In this document: positions 45,643-54,261 of the stretch, one piece after another
Numbering within the stretch: the stretch's first letter is position 1
How the letters are laid out: every line of letters starts with the position of its first letter
Position numbers and translations under genes: made by a program
Notes under the pieces: model-generated
What the model was told of the DNA's origin: nothing
The model's database searches: none
The model's input: only the letters and a program-made list of their open reading frames with translations
Source of the DNA: Gemmatimonadota bacterium
GTDB taxonomy: Bacteria > Gemmatimonadota > Gemmatimonadetes > Longimicrobiales > Gaopeijiaceae
DNA length: 54,761 bases
Assembly (NCBI GenBank): GCA_028873845.1
Contig: JAPPNO010000026.1
Location: 1-54,761, forward strand
Direction of reading: 5' to 3'

Positions 45643-48030
45643 CTACGGAATCAGGGCCCGCCTCGCGGTGTTGCGCAGGATGAACAACCCGTCGCCCGTA
45701 CCCGTCGCCACCACCACCCCGCTCGCGAAGTACGGGTAGTTGCTCCACGACGCGCCCCCGTAGGGCGAGTTGTCGAAGTACGCGATCTCGACCGGGTTGA
45801 CGGGGTCGGTGATGTCGAGGATCCTGATCCCCGCGCCGTAGTTCGACTGGTACATCAGGTTGCCCTTGATGTAGAGGTTGTGGTCGGTGTCCGTCGTCTC
45901 GGCGATGTACTCGTTGACGAGTTGCGGATCGTCGAGGTCCTCCAGATCCCAGATCAGCGTGCGGGTACCCTCGACCAGTCCCCGGGGCTCGTCGCCCTCG
46001 TCGTTCATGTAGAAGAAGCGGTGGTCCTCGGTCAGCCACCCCTGGTGCGCGTAGGCGACGTTGGGGTACGAAGACACTCCGAGCGCGACCGGGTTGTCCT
46101 TGTCGCTCACGTCGGCGATCGAAAGCGCGGTCTCGTTGGATCCGATGCAGATCTCCTTGCCGCGGTGCTCCTCGTCGGGGCCGTGGTAGATCACGCACTG
46201 GGCGTCGTGGGAGTAGCCCGTGCCGCGGCGCCCGGTCTCGGCGTGGGCGAAGCACCCGGCGAAGGACGGACGCTTGGGGTCGGCCAGGTCGAGCATGTGC
46301 AGGCCGCCGCCGCAGGTCTCCCCGCCCCCGCTGCTCCCCACCACGTACGCGAACGGGGTCTGCTCGTTGATGACGATGTTGTGCGCGCTGGCGATGCCGT
46401 CGTAGGTGAAATCGGGTTCGAAGGTGACGGCCTCGCCGCCCAAGCCGCGCAGCCGCGTGAGGTCGAAGACCTGGACGCCGTGCTGGCCGGCCCCGTCGGC
46501 CACGATGTAGACGTGGTTGCCGTACACCTTCATGTCGCGCCAGATCGCGCTGCGCGAACCGGGCGTCTTGGGCAGGTTGCCGAGCAGGACGGGGTTGTAC
46601 GGGTCGGTGAGGTCGACGAAGGAGGTGCCGTCGGTGCGGCCCACGATGGCGATCTCGTGCGCGGTCTCCGGGTCGGTCCAGCCCCAGAGGTCGTTGACGC
46701 GCGCGCCGCGCCCGCCAGCCAGCTGGTTGATGGGGAGGAAGGAGATGATGTTGACGTTGTCGCACTCGAAGCCGGCCGCGTCGTTGTCCGCGCACTCGAC
46801 GTCGTCGTCGCGGCCCACGATCGCGGGCAGCCCGCGGTGGTCGCCGATCACGAGGTCGCCGTCGCTCCACGCACCGTCCGCGCCGCGCTCGGCGATCACC
46901 ACACCGCCCGCGCGGCCGTCAATCCCGCCGGCGCCCACGGCCGCAACATCGCCCGCCAGCGCGAGCGCGCTCCCGAAGGACGGTCGCTCGCCGAGCCCGT
47001 CCCTGCCGCCGACCATGGCCGCGCCTGTCCATCCCCCTGCCCCGTCGCCGGTGAAGCGGTACAGGCCGCCGCCGCCCCGGTTCGCCGACGGTGCGCCTAC
47101 CCACAGGTCCTCTCCGTCGAAGGCGAGCGCCGATCCGAACCCGGACCGCTGCTCCGCGTTGAACGGCCGCAGCGCACCCGACCGGGTCAGGGCGCCCGTT
47201 TCCTCGTCGCTCTCGAACAGGGCCACGGCACCGGTCCCGTTCGCCGAAGGAGCCCCGACCAGCGCGAGCGACCCCCGCACCAGCAGACTCCCGCCGAAAC
47301 CGCTCTCTTCGCCCAGATCCGCGCCCGCTTCGAGCCGGCCCAGCGGCTCCAGCCGGCCGGTCTCGCGGTCAAGCCGGTAGGCGTGAACCTCCGCGGGTGC
47401 TTCCCGGGTGGGGGCCGTGCTCACCAGCACCGACGTGCCCCCGAAGGCGACCCGGCTCCCGAACCCGGAGCCGGCGTCCACGGGCCGGTGCCGCGTGCCG
47501 CCCGACCACCCGTCTCCCGTCCTCGTGAAGACGTAGAGCGACCCGGCCCCGTCGTCTTCACCGGGCGCCGACACGACCACCACGTCCCCGTCAACGGCCA
47601 CCGCGGTTCCGAAGCCCGCGCCCTCGGCAAGTGTTTCCGGAGCCAGCCGGCCCACCTCCGTCCACCCGGCGGCGGCGGCATGCCGGTACACCACAACGGC
47701 GCCCCGGCCGTCGTCCCACCCGGGCGCGCCCACAAGAACCAGGCCCCCGCCGCCGGCCAGGGCGCGGCCGAAGGCATCCGGCGGATCCCCGACCTCGGTC
47801 AGGGCCAGCCGCGCCGTCTCGGCCCAGCCGTTCGCCGCCGCACCATAGACGTACACGACACCCGGCAGCGGGCCGCCGCCCGGCTCGCCGACGAGCACCT
47901 GCCCGTCGCTCACAATCAGGGTGCCCCCGTACCCCTGTGCCGCGACGTGCGGGCTCGGGGCAAGGGCCGCGGCGAGCGCGACCGTGGTGGCCGCAAGCAG
48001 CGATCGGCGGAGGTTCGTGTGGCTACTCAT
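45643..48030 (-). CDS. Exported FG-GAP/LVIVD-repeat protein (choice-of-anchor B type), copy A
   Basis: The 795-residue protein has a Sec signal peptide (SLLAATTVALAAALAPSPHVAA). Residues 30-390 hold about seven FG-GAP-like repeats (LVLVGAPGWDDGRGAVVVYRH, FGSALAFDGEDLWVGAPSANRG) that should form a propeller. Residues about 415-795 resemble the choice-of-anchor B/LVIVD domain: WGWTDPETAHEIAIVGRTDGTSF, ITDPVNPVEIAYFD, AHNIVINEQTPFAYVVG, and several conserved Cys (ETCGGGLHML, FAGCF, QCVIYHG). It ends in RRALIP, with no sorting domain seen. Probably a secreted or surface adhesin/binding protein. The next gene upstream is a close paralogue of equal length. Confidence 0.82.
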   Translation of the reverse strand: MSSHTNLRRSLLAATTVALAAALAPSPHVAAQGYGGTLIVSDGQVLVGEPGGGPLPGVVYVYGAAANGWAETARLALTEVGDPPDAFGRALAGGGGLVLVGAPGWDDGRGAVVVYRHAAAAGWTEVGRLAPETLAEGAGFGTAVAVDGDVVVVSAPGEDDGAGSLYVFTRTGDGWSGGTRHRPVDAGSGFGSRVAFGGTSVLVSTAPTREAPAEVHAYRLDRETGRLEPLGRLEAGADLGEESGFGGSLLVRGSLALVGAPSANGTGAVALFESDEETGALTRSGALRPFNAEQRSGFGSALAFDGEDLWVGAPSANRGGGGLYRFTGDGAGGWTGAAMVGGRDGLGERPSFGSALALAGDVAAVGAGGIDGRAGGVVIAERGADGAWSDGDLVIGDHRGLPAIVGRDDDVECADNDAAGFECDNVNIISFLPINQLAGGRGARVNDLWGWTDPETAHEIAIVGRTDGTSFVDLTDPYNPVLLGNLPKTPGSRSAIWRDMKVYGNHVYIVADGAGQHGVQVFDLTRLRGLGGEAVTFEPDFTYDGIASAHNIVINEQTPFAYVVGSSGGGETCGGGLHMLDLADPKRPSFAGCFAHAETGRRGTGYSHDAQCVIYHGPDEEHRGKEICIGSNETALSIADVSDKDNPVALGVSSYPNVAYAHQGWLTEDHRFFYMNDEGDEPRGLVEGTRTLIWDLEDLDDPQLVNEYIAETTDTDHNLYIKGNLMYQSNYGAGIRILDITDPVNPVEIAYFDNSPYGGASWSNYPYFASGVVVATGTGDGLFILRNTARRALIP

Positions 48031-48078
48031 GATGTCCTGGGTCCTTTCGAGTTCTTGTCCGGGGGCGTCATGGCCCCA

Positions 48079-48119
48079 AATGTAATGTTGCCTTTACATT
48101 TTGTCATGTGCAGTATACA
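48079..48119 (-). promoter_or_regulatory. Candidate regulated promoter and operator of copy A, copy 2 of the motif
   Basis: On the minus strand ATGACA (48102-48107) and TACATT (48079-48084) are 17 bases apart. A perfect dyad AATGTAA-N8-TTACATT (48079-48100) covers the spacer and the -10 box, where a bound repressor would block polymerase. TGTATACTG (48111-48119) lies upstream. The arrangement matches 32683-32723. Dyads of this type (ATGT...ACAT) are typical of PadR-family regulators, but none is encoded here. Confidence 0.5.
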
Positions 48120-48128
48120 TGTTGCTGC

Positions 48129-50516
48129 TCACGGAATCAGGGCCCGGCGCCCCTTGTTCCTCACGATGAAGATGCCGTCGCTCATGCTCGTCACCACCAC
48201 CACGCCGCTCTCAAAGTACGGGTAGTTGCTCCACGACGAACCGGTCGGCGAGATGCTGAACGACGCGATTTCGACGGGACTGGTGCGGTTGGTGATGTCC
48301 AGGATCCTGAGTCCCGCGCCGTAGTTCGACTGGTACATCAGGTTGCCGCGGATGTAGAGGTTGTGGTCGGTGTCCTTCGTCTCGGCGATGTACTCGGCGG
48401 CCAGGATCGGGTCGTCGAGGTCCACCACGTCCCAGATCAGGGTGCGGGTGCCTTCCACCTCGCCGCTGCCCTCGTCGCCCTCGTCGTTCATGTAGAAGAA
48501 TCGGTGATCGTCGGTCAGCCAGCCCTGGTGCGCGTAGACGGCGCTCGGATATTCCGCCATCGAGATCGCCACGGGATTGTCCTTGTCGGTCACGTCGGCG
48601 ATGCTGAGCGAGTTCTCGTTCGAACCGAGGCAGATGTGGCGGCCCTGGTACTCCTCGTCCGGGCCGTGGTAGGTGACGCACTGGGCGTCGTGCGAGTACC
48701 CCGTGCCTGCGCGCCCGGTCTGGATATCGGCGAAGCACCCCGCGAAGACCGGGTTCTTCGGCTCGCTCAGATCGAGCATGTGCAGGCCGCCGCCGCAGGT
48801 CTCGCCGCCGCCGCTGGCCCCCACCACGTACGCGAACCCCTCGTTCTCGTTGATCACGATATTGTGGGCGCTGGCGATGCCGTCGTAGAGGAAGTCGGGC
48901 TCGAAGGTGACGGACTCGCCGTCGACATCGCGGAGCCGCGTGAGGTCGAATACCTGGACGCCGTGCTGCTCGGCGCCGTCGGCCACGATGTAGACGTGGT
49001 CGGCGTGGACCTTCATATCGCGCCAGGCGGCGCTCCGCGAACCGGGCGTCTTGGGGAGGTCGCCGAGCACGACGGGGCTGTGCGGGTCGGTCAGGTCCAC
49101 GAAGGCGGTGCCGTCGCTCCGTCCCACGATCGCGATCTCGTGTCCGGTTTCCGGGTCGGTCCAGCCCCAGATGTCGTTGATCATCGAGCCGCGGCCCCCC
49201 GACAGGTCCTTGATGGGGAGGAAGGAGATCACGTCGACCTGGTCGCACTCGAACCCCGCGGACTGTCCCTCGGTGCACGGCGCGTCCTCGTCCATGCCGA
49301 CGATCGCCGGCGGTCCGCGGTGGTCGCCGATCACCAGCTCGCCCTCGGTCCAGGCACCGTCGGCGCCCCGTTCCCGGAGGACGGCGCCGCCCGCCCGGCT
49401 GTCGATCCCGCCGGCGCCCACCACGGAAACATCGCCCGCCATCGCCAGCGAGCTGCCGAAGGAGGGGAAGTCGCCCAGGCCTTCCCGGAGGGACTTGACC
49501 ACGCGGGACCAGCCGCCCGCGCCGTCGCCGATGAAGTGGTAGAGGCCTCCCTGTCCGCGGCTGGCGCTAGGCGCACCGACCCACAGATCGTCCCCTACGA
49601 AGACGATGGTCGCGCCGAATCGGGTGAACCCCTCGGCGTCGAAGGCCGCAAGCGTGGCCGTCCGGGTCCACTCGCCGGTGGCTTCGTCGCGCGTGAAGAC
49701 CAGGACGTGGCCGGTGCCGTTCGCGAACGGCGCGCCGACGAAGGCCCGGGAACCGCTGGCCGCGAGCGCCGAGCCGAACGCCGGGCGTTCGCCCAGGTCG
49801 TCGCCGGGGTCGAGGAGGCCGAGGGACTCGATGACGCCGGTGGCGCGGTCCAGGCGGAAGGTGTGGACGTCGATCGTGAGTTGTTCGAGGGACTGGGCCG
49901 TACTCGCCAACACCGTGGTCCCGTCGAGGGCGACGACCGTGCCCAGGCCGTTGCTGCCCTCCGGGCCCTGGAACGCGCTGCTCTGCGACCAGGTGCCGCC
50001 GCTCCGGGTGAAGACGTAGACCGCGCCCGCGCCGTCCCCGTCGCCCGGCGCGCCCACGACCGCGATGTTGCCGTCCAGCGCCACCGCGCGCCCGAAGCCC
50101 GCATTCTCGCCCGCGCCTTCAGGTGTCAGCCGGCCCACTTCGCGCCACTCGCCCCCGGCGTCGTGGCGGTAGAGGAGCGCCGCACCGGTCCCGTCGCCGA
50201 GCCCGGGCGCGCCGATGAGCACGAGGCCGCCGTCGGCCGCCAGCGATCCGCCGAAGCCGTCGGGCGGGCCGTGCATGCCGGCCAGCCTGATCCGCGCGGT
50301 CTCGCTCCAGCCGCCGGCGGTGCGGCCGTACACGTACACGATGCCGGGGAGCGCCACGTTCGCCGGCTCGCCGATGAGGACGTGGCCGTCGCTGACGGCG
50401 ACGCTGCCGCCGAAGGACTGGGCCGTGAGGCCGGACCGTGGGGCCAGGGCGGCTGCCAGCACGAGGGTGATGGCCGCGAGGGTGGGGAGGTGGCGATGGG
50501 GGAGGGACTTGGACAT
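48129..50516 (-). CDS. Exported FG-GAP/LVIVD-repeat protein (choice-of-anchor B type), copy B
   Basis: This 795-residue paralogue of the preceding gene has the same architecture: signal peptide (LPTLAAITLVLAAALAPRSGLTA), N-terminal FG-GAP-like repeats (LVLIGAPGLGDGTGAALLYRH, FGATIVFVGDDLWVGAPSASRG) and a C-terminal choice-of-anchor B/LVIVD domain (INDIWGWTDPETGHEIAIVG, YDGIASAHNIVINENEGFAYVVGASGG, SHDAQCVTYHGPDEEYQG). The C-terminal halves are nearly identical while the N-terminal repeats have diverged, so the copies arose by duplication. The frame stays open upstream, but the ATG 50514-50516 starts a signal peptide and has AGGAAG upstream. 98 bases separate it from copy A. Confidence 0.82.
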   Translation of the reverse strand: MSKSLPHRHLPTLAAITLVLAAALAPRSGLTAQSFGGSVAVSDGHVLIGEPANVALPGIVYVYGRTAGGWSETARIRLAGMHGPPDGFGGSLAADGGLVLIGAPGLGDGTGAALLYRHDAGGEWREVGRLTPEGAGENAGFGRAVALDGNIAVVGAPGDGDGAGAVYVFTRSGGTWSQSSAFQGPEGSNGLGTVVALDGTTVLASTAQSLEQLTIDVHTFRLDRATGVIESLGLLDPGDDLGERPAFGSALAASGSRAFVGAPFANGTGHVLVFTRDEATGEWTRTATLAAFDAEGFTRFGATIVFVGDDLWVGAPSASRGQGGLYHFIGDGAGGWSRVVKSLREGLGDFPSFGSSLAMAGDVSVVGAGGIDSRAGGAVLRERGADGAWTEGELVIGDHRGPPAIVGMDEDAPCTEGQSAGFECDQVDVISFLPIKDLSGGRGSMINDIWGWTDPETGHEIAIVGRSDGTAFVDLTDPHSPVVLGDLPKTPGSRSAAWRDMKVHADHVYIVADGAEQHGVQVFDLTRLRDVDGESVTFEPDFLYDGIASAHNIVINENEGFAYVVGASGGGETCGGGLHMLDLSEPKNPVFAGCFADIQTGRAGTGYSHDAQCVTYHGPDEEYQGRHICLGSNENSLSIADVTDKDNPVAISMAEYPSAVYAHQGWLTDDHRFFYMNDEGDEGSGEVEGTRTLIWDVVDLDDPILAAEYIAETKDTDHNLYIRGNLMYQSNYGAGLRILDITNRTSPVEIASFSISPTGSSWSNYPYFESGVVVVTSMSDGIFIVRNKGRRALIP

Positions 50517-50561
50517 GTCGGGATCTTCCTGTCGGTCAAGTGTTTCGGGCGAACCGACCGC

Positions 50562-50591
50562 ACAATACGCAACGGGATGGGGGGACCGCAA
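50562..50591 (-). promoter_or_regulatory. Candidate promoter of copy B
   Basis: On the minus strand TTGCGG (50586-50591) is followed after 18 bases by TATTGT (50562-50567), 45 bases before the ATG. It does not carry the dyad seen upstream of copy A, so the two paralogues may be controlled differently. Confidence 0.3.
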
Positions 50592-50638
50592 CGGCGTGCG
50601 CGACGGACGCCGGATACCTGGCTCGAGGGGTCCGCGGG

Positions 50639-51829
50639 CTACTCCAGCACCCGCTCCAGGTCCGCGCACAGGTCCTCGGGATCCTCCAGGCCCACCGACA
50701 TGCGGAAGATCCCGTCGCCGGCGTACCTGCGGTAGCTCTCCAGCTGCGCGCCCTCCAGCCGGAAGGAGCTCTCCATGAGCGACTCCGTGTCCAACCGGAA
50801 GACCAGGCTGCGGTGGTGCCCGAGCGAGACCGCGTAGTGGATGACCCGAAGGTCGCGGGCCAGGCGTTCGGCCAGTTCGGCCCCGTCCCCGGTCCGGAAG
50901 GTGAGCATGCCCGAGAAGTTGGCCATCTGGCGGCGGGCGAGTTCGTGTTGCGGGTGGGACGCCAGCCCCGGGTAGATGACGCGCGTGACCCGGGGGTGCC
51001 CCTCCAGCCAGCGAGCCACCGCCAGCGCGCTCTCCTCGTGGGCCTTCATGCGGAGCGGCAGCGTGGCCGCGCCCCGCATGATCAGCCAGGCGTTGAAGGG
51101 CGATAGCACGCCACCGTAGTGGATGCCGGCTTCGAGCCGCAGGGCCGAGATATCGTCCCTGGCGCCGAGGACCGCCCCGCCCACCGCGTCTCCGTGCCCG
51201 CCGATGTACTTGGTGAGCGAGTGCATGACGTAGTGCGCGCCCAGCTCCAGCGGACGCGTGGCGACCGGCGTGGCGAAGGTGGAATCGACGGCGACGCGCA
51301 CGCCCGGTTGCGCCGCCGCGATCCGTGTCACGGCCGCGATGTCGGTCAGGCGGACGATCGGGTTGGCCGGGGTCTCGAGCCAGATCAGCTTCGTCGCGGG
51401 CCGGAGCGCCGCCTCGACATTGCGGGGATCGGAGGTGTCGGCGAACGAGACATCGATGCCCAGGCGCGGCAGCGTGTCGCGGCCCAGCTCGGCCACTCCG
51501 GCGTAGTTGGTGTCCGACATGACGACATGGTCGCCGCTGTCGAGCAGGGAGAGGAGGAGGCCCGCCGCCGCAGCCATCCCCGAGCCGAAGCAGAGACACG
51601 ACTCGGCGCCTTCCAGCGCGCACAGCTTGGCCTCCAGTTGCGCCACGGTGGGGTTCGACCAGCGCGTGTAGAGGTAGCCGGAGTCTTCGTCCAGGTCGTG
51701 GGCGGAGAAGCCGGTGGGGTCCCGCGTGACGAAGGTGGAGGACATGACCAGGTTGGGGGACGAGGCGCCGGTGGCGGGATCGGGGCGTTCGCCCGCGTGG
51801 ACCGCGGCGGTGCGGAGGCGGGGGGTCAT
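50639..51829 (-). CDS. Cys/Met-metabolism PLP enzyme (cystathionine gamma-synthase/lyase family)
   Basis: The 396-residue fold-type I PLP enzyme has the family segments TAAVHAGERPDPATGA, YLYTRWSNPTVAQLEAKL (cofactor-binding Tyr54), CFGSGMAAAAGLLLSLLDSGDHVV, VDSTFATPVATRP with Asp182, and HSLTKYIGGHGDAVGG with the Schiff-base Lys207. Reactions in the family include cystathionine gamma-synthase, cystathionine gamma-lyase and methionine gamma-lyase; the residues seen do not separate them. NYAGVAELG in place of the common YGGTYRLF is unusual. Its ATG overlaps the stop of the PIN gene by 4 bp, so it is probably co-translated with a toxin-antitoxin pair. Confidence 0.88.
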   Translation of the reverse strand: MTPRLRTAAVHAGERPDPATGASSPNLVMSSTFVTRDPTGFSAHDLDEDSGYLYTRWSNPTVAQLEAKLCALEGAESCLCFGSGMAAAAGLLLSLLDSGDHVVMSDTNYAGVAELGRDTLPRLGIDVSFADTSDPRNVEAALRPATKLIWLETPANPIVRLTDIAAVTRIAAAQPGVRVAVDSTFATPVATRPLELGAHYVMHSLTKYIGGHGDAVGGAVLGARDDISALRLEAGIHYGGVLSPFNAWLIMRGAATLPLRMKAHEESALAVARWLEGHPRVTRVIYPGLASHPQHELARRQMANFSGMLTFRTGDGAELAERLARDLRVIHYAVSLGHHRSLVFRLDTESLMESSFRLEGAQLESYRRYAGDGIFRMSVGLEDPEDLCADLERVLE

Positions 51830-52245
51830 GGGGTGAGGAGGGGGATGGTGCGCCGACCGGCCTGCCGGTAGACGCGGAAGTCCGGGTCGAGGGTCATGAC
51901 GGACCCGTTGGGGGTCTTTTCGACGAGGCGCACCAGGCAGGCGTCCGCGAAGGACATGGGGACGTCGGCGTAGCGGCGCATCAGACGGATCAGGGCGTCG
52001 GTGTCCGCGTCGGATTCGAAGAGACCGACCACCTCGAGCACGCCCCGCCGCACAAGCCTCGCCGGGAGACTCGGATCCGCACCCGCGCGCCGCGACAGCA
52101 ACGATGCCTCCGAGAGGACGGCCTCGCAGGTGAGCAGCGGTGGCCGCAGTGACTCGAATTGAGTGCGCGCCCAGTCGTGACGGGCCTCGTCCGCGGCGAG
52201 GAGCGCGACGATGGGCCCGGTGTCAACGATTACGGTGGGGCGCAT
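51826..52245 (-). CDS. PIN-domain toxin (VapC-like)
   Basis: The 139-residue protein has the acidic PIN residues: Asp8 in IVDTGPIVALL, Glu46 in EAVLSEASLL, Asp101 in MSFADACLVRL and Asp120 in TLDPDF. These bind metal in VapC-type endoribonucleases that cut tRNA or rRNA. It overlaps the upstream ribbon-helix-helix antitoxin gene by 23 bases, the classical arrangement, and its stop overlaps the start of the PLP-enzyme gene. Confidence 0.85.
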   Translation of the reverse strand: MRPTVIVDTGPIVALLAADEARHDWARTQFESLRPPLLTCEAVLSEASLLSRRAGADPSLPARLVRRGVLEVVGLFESDADTDALIRLMRRYADVPMSFADACLVRLVEKTPNGSVMTLDPDFRVYRQAGRRTIPLLTP

Positions 52246-52501
52246 TCCGGTGGGCGTCGGTGGTTATGGCCTCTTCGAGAAGGCGCTTGTCGGTCCCCAG
52301 ATCGCTTCGGCCGCTGCGAACGGTGCCCACGAGGTCGCCCGCCAGTTGGGCGCAGCTGGGGGGCGCGGCGCAGTCGTTGTATTCGAGGGCCTGGCCGATC
52401 ATCTCCCGCACGAGAGCGGACCGCGTGACGTTGCGGCGTCCGGCCTCGGCGGCCAGCGCGGCGAGCATGTCGTCGGGCAGCTTGAGGGAGAAGGTGCGCA
52501 T
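52223..52501 (-). CDS. Ribbon-helix-helix antitoxin (CopG-like)
   Basis: The 92-residue protein begins MRTFSLKLPDDMLAALAAEA, the beta-strand of an RHH domain, followed by GRRNVTRSALVREMIGQAL, the two helices. The tail contains LAGDLVGTVRSGRSDLGTDKRLLEEAI, a segment seen in many antitoxins of this kind and likely to contact the toxin. RHH antitoxins repress their own operon; a palindrome lies directly upstream. It pairs with the overlapping PIN gene. Confidence 0.82.
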   Translation of the reverse strand: MRTFSLKLPDDMLAALAAEAGRRNVTRSALVREMIGQALEYNDCAAPPSCAQLAGDLVGTVRSGRSDLGTDKRLLEEAITTDAHRNAPHRNR

Positions 52502-52507
52502 TGCGGG

Positions 52508-52540
52508 ATCGTAATACGATCTGCTGCAAGTCGCAATACG
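52508..52540 (-). promoter_or_regulatory. Operator-like repeats upstream of the RHH antitoxin
   Basis: A perfect palindrome ATCGTA-A-TACGAT (52508-52520) starts 7 bases upstream of the antitoxin ATG. Its core AATACG recurs in the same orientation at 52535-52540, 22 bases away (two helical turns), as expected for cooperative RHH binding and autoregulation. Confidence 0.5.
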
Positions 52541-52549
52541 TCTGTTGTC

Positions 52550-53854
52550 CTACCACCTCCCACGGCGGTTCAGCCGATGGCCCATTACCGACTCGAGATG
52601 GGTGTCGGGGTCGGACTTGCCAAGGAGGATGAAGTCTTCTCCGATCCAGTGGATGCCACCCGGCGGCAACTCTACCGTCCCCAGCCAACGGCCTTCGGGA
52701 TTGAATACGCTCCATTCACCCGCTCCATGGTTATACACCCATAGGAAGCCCTCCGAATCCACCCGTAGGTCGATAATGAACGGGTGGTTGCGTCCCGACA
52801 CCCGATCTCTCATCTCACGCTCCCAGCGGGGCCAGTCGAAGTGCGAGTTCACCGTCCTTGCAAGTTTCATGAAGGCCTCGAATCTCTCGTCGGTGACCGG
52901 GACCGGATCGACCGTCCGCCTGAGGATCCGCTGAAGTACGCCGGTTGCCGAAAACTGATGCACCTCGTAGCGATCGCGCCCGTCCGTCACATGGACCGCC
53001 ACCGGGTCTCCGCCGGCGGTTGCCACGGATCGTCCCGGAAACGGCACCTGGGACGGAACGGACCAATCCGGCACCGAAAGGCGTTCCGTTCCCCTGCACC
53101 AGCCGAACGAGTGGGCCGAGTACGTGGAATCGATCCTCACGTATCCTCTTGGACTTCTGTAGACCACGCCCGGTTCTTCGGGGGGGCGCCAGTCCGGACG
53201 GTACATCTCGATCAGGAAGGACCCATCCGAAAGCGGGTGATACACCGACTCGCCCGGCCGCTGGTCGTCCGTTCGCGTCGCCGCATGCAAAGCCCCCAGG
53301 TCGATTCGTCGCTCCCGCAGGATCTTGCCCGAGGGATCGAAATGGTAGACCGGGCCGAACCCCTGGTCCCATACCACGATCGTGTCTCCTGGAAGTACCT
53401 GAAGACGCAACGGATAGTAGAATTCCCCCGGTCCCCGGCCCGCCCGTCCGAAGGCTGCCGACAGGCGGCCCGAGGGCTCGAACACCAGTACCTTGCGGTC
53501 ACCGCCCGGGGAGAGCATCGCGACCCGGCCATCCGAGAGCACCCCGGCTTGGCGAATGTTCCAGACCAGGTGGGCCGAGTCGCCGGGGGCCCCATGCCCC
53601 AGGACGAATTCCGGTTCTGGGGCGACGATCCAGAAGTCGGCGCTGTCCCAGACGGGGGCATGGTTCTCCACGATTCGGATGCCCGCCGAGTCCCGGATGG
53701 TGACAGCGGACGATTCCGGTTCGGGTGGGGGGCGGTCGCACGCGTAGACCGACAGGGCCAGGACGATGACAAGCCCGCACGCTCGGTGTCTGGGGCGGGG
53801 CTGTGGAGGTTGGTTCCCGGGGTGCCGGTTGACCGGCGGGGCTTTCGCTGACAC
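52550..53854 (-). CDS. 6-bladed beta-propeller lipoprotein, second copy
   Basis: The 434-residue protein has a long basic n-region, then CGLVIVLALSVYACDRPP with lipobox VYAC. The propeller part shows VTIRDSAGIRIVENHAPVW, VLVFEPSGRLSAAFGRAGRGPGEFYYPLRL and VVWDQGFGPVYHFDPSGKIL, the same pattern as the 98-1309 protein, with later blades (DSEGFLWVYNHGAGEWSVFNPEGRWL). The GTG at 53852-53854 is preceded by GGAGGTAGGAG. It begins 8 bases after the second PIN gene. The function is unknown. Confidence 0.75.
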   Translation of the reverse strand: MSAKAPPVNRHPGNQPPQPRPRHRACGLVIVLALSVYACDRPPPEPESSAVTIRDSAGIRIVENHAPVWDSADFWIVAPEPEFVLGHGAPGDSAHLVWNIRQAGVLSDGRVAMLSPGGDRKVLVFEPSGRLSAAFGRAGRGPGEFYYPLRLQVLPGDTIVVWDQGFGPVYHFDPSGKILRERRIDLGALHAATRTDDQRPGESVYHPLSDGSFLIEMYRPDWRPPEEPGVVYRSPRGYVRIDSTYSAHSFGWCRGTERLSVPDWSVPSQVPFPGRSVATAGGDPVAVHVTDGRDRYEVHQFSATGVLQRILRRTVDPVPVTDERFEAFMKLARTVNSHFDWPRWEREMRDRVSGRNHPFIIDLRVDSEGFLWVYNHGAGEWSVFNPEGRWLGTVELPPGGIHWIGEDFILLGKSDPDTHLESVMGHRLNRRGRW

Positions 53855-53862
53855 TACGACTC

Positions 53863-54261
53863 CTACCTCCGACGGATCCGGACCACCTCGACATCATATT
53901 GCTGAATTGCACGATCGGCCGTGACGAGGGGCAACTCTTCGATTCGCGACTGAGCCACCAGCAAACGGTCGAAGGGATCGCGATGGTGGGGCGGTAGCGC
54001 CGCAGCCTCAAGAGCATGGGCAAGCGAGACAGGGAGTTCGCGTGTGCCGGTGCGTCGCATCCCCTCCGGGACGTAGACCGCCGGCGGCTCAGGCAGGGTG
54101 AGCCGTCCGGCGGCGTGCTTGATGCCGATCTCCCAGGCGCTGGCTGCGGAGAGGAAGAGGTCGACGGCTCGATCGGAGAGTTTGTTGAGCAGGTGGTCGG
54201 AAAACCGCTCCGGCTCCGTCTGAAGCCAGAGCCAGCAGTGGGTGTCGAGCAGATAGCCCAC
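53863..54261 (-). CDS. PIN-domain toxin (VapC-like), second pair
   Basis: The 132-residue protein starts MGYLLDTHCWLWL (Asp6) and has SAASAWEIGIKHAAGRL (Glu44), PHHRDPFDRLLVAQ (Asp95, Asp98) and LVTADRAIQQYDVEVV (Asp116), the PIN catalytic set of the subgroup that pairs with Phd/YefM antitoxins. The GTG start shares one base with the antitoxin stop (TAGTG), so the two are coupled. It ends in TAG. Confidence 0.87.
   Translation of the reverse strand: MGYLLDTHCWLWLQTEPERFSDHLLNKLSDRAVDLFLSAASAWEIGIKHAAGRLTLPEPPAVYVPEGMRRTGTRELPVSLAHALEAAALPPHHRDPFDRLLVAQSRIEELPLVTADRAIQQYDVEVVRIRRR

Noticed and set aside
45358-50735. Two long plus-strand frames antisense to the tandem FG-GAP/LVIVD genes.
   Set aside because: They mirror each other because the genes are paralogues, and contain only Val/Asp/His-rich shadow sequence.
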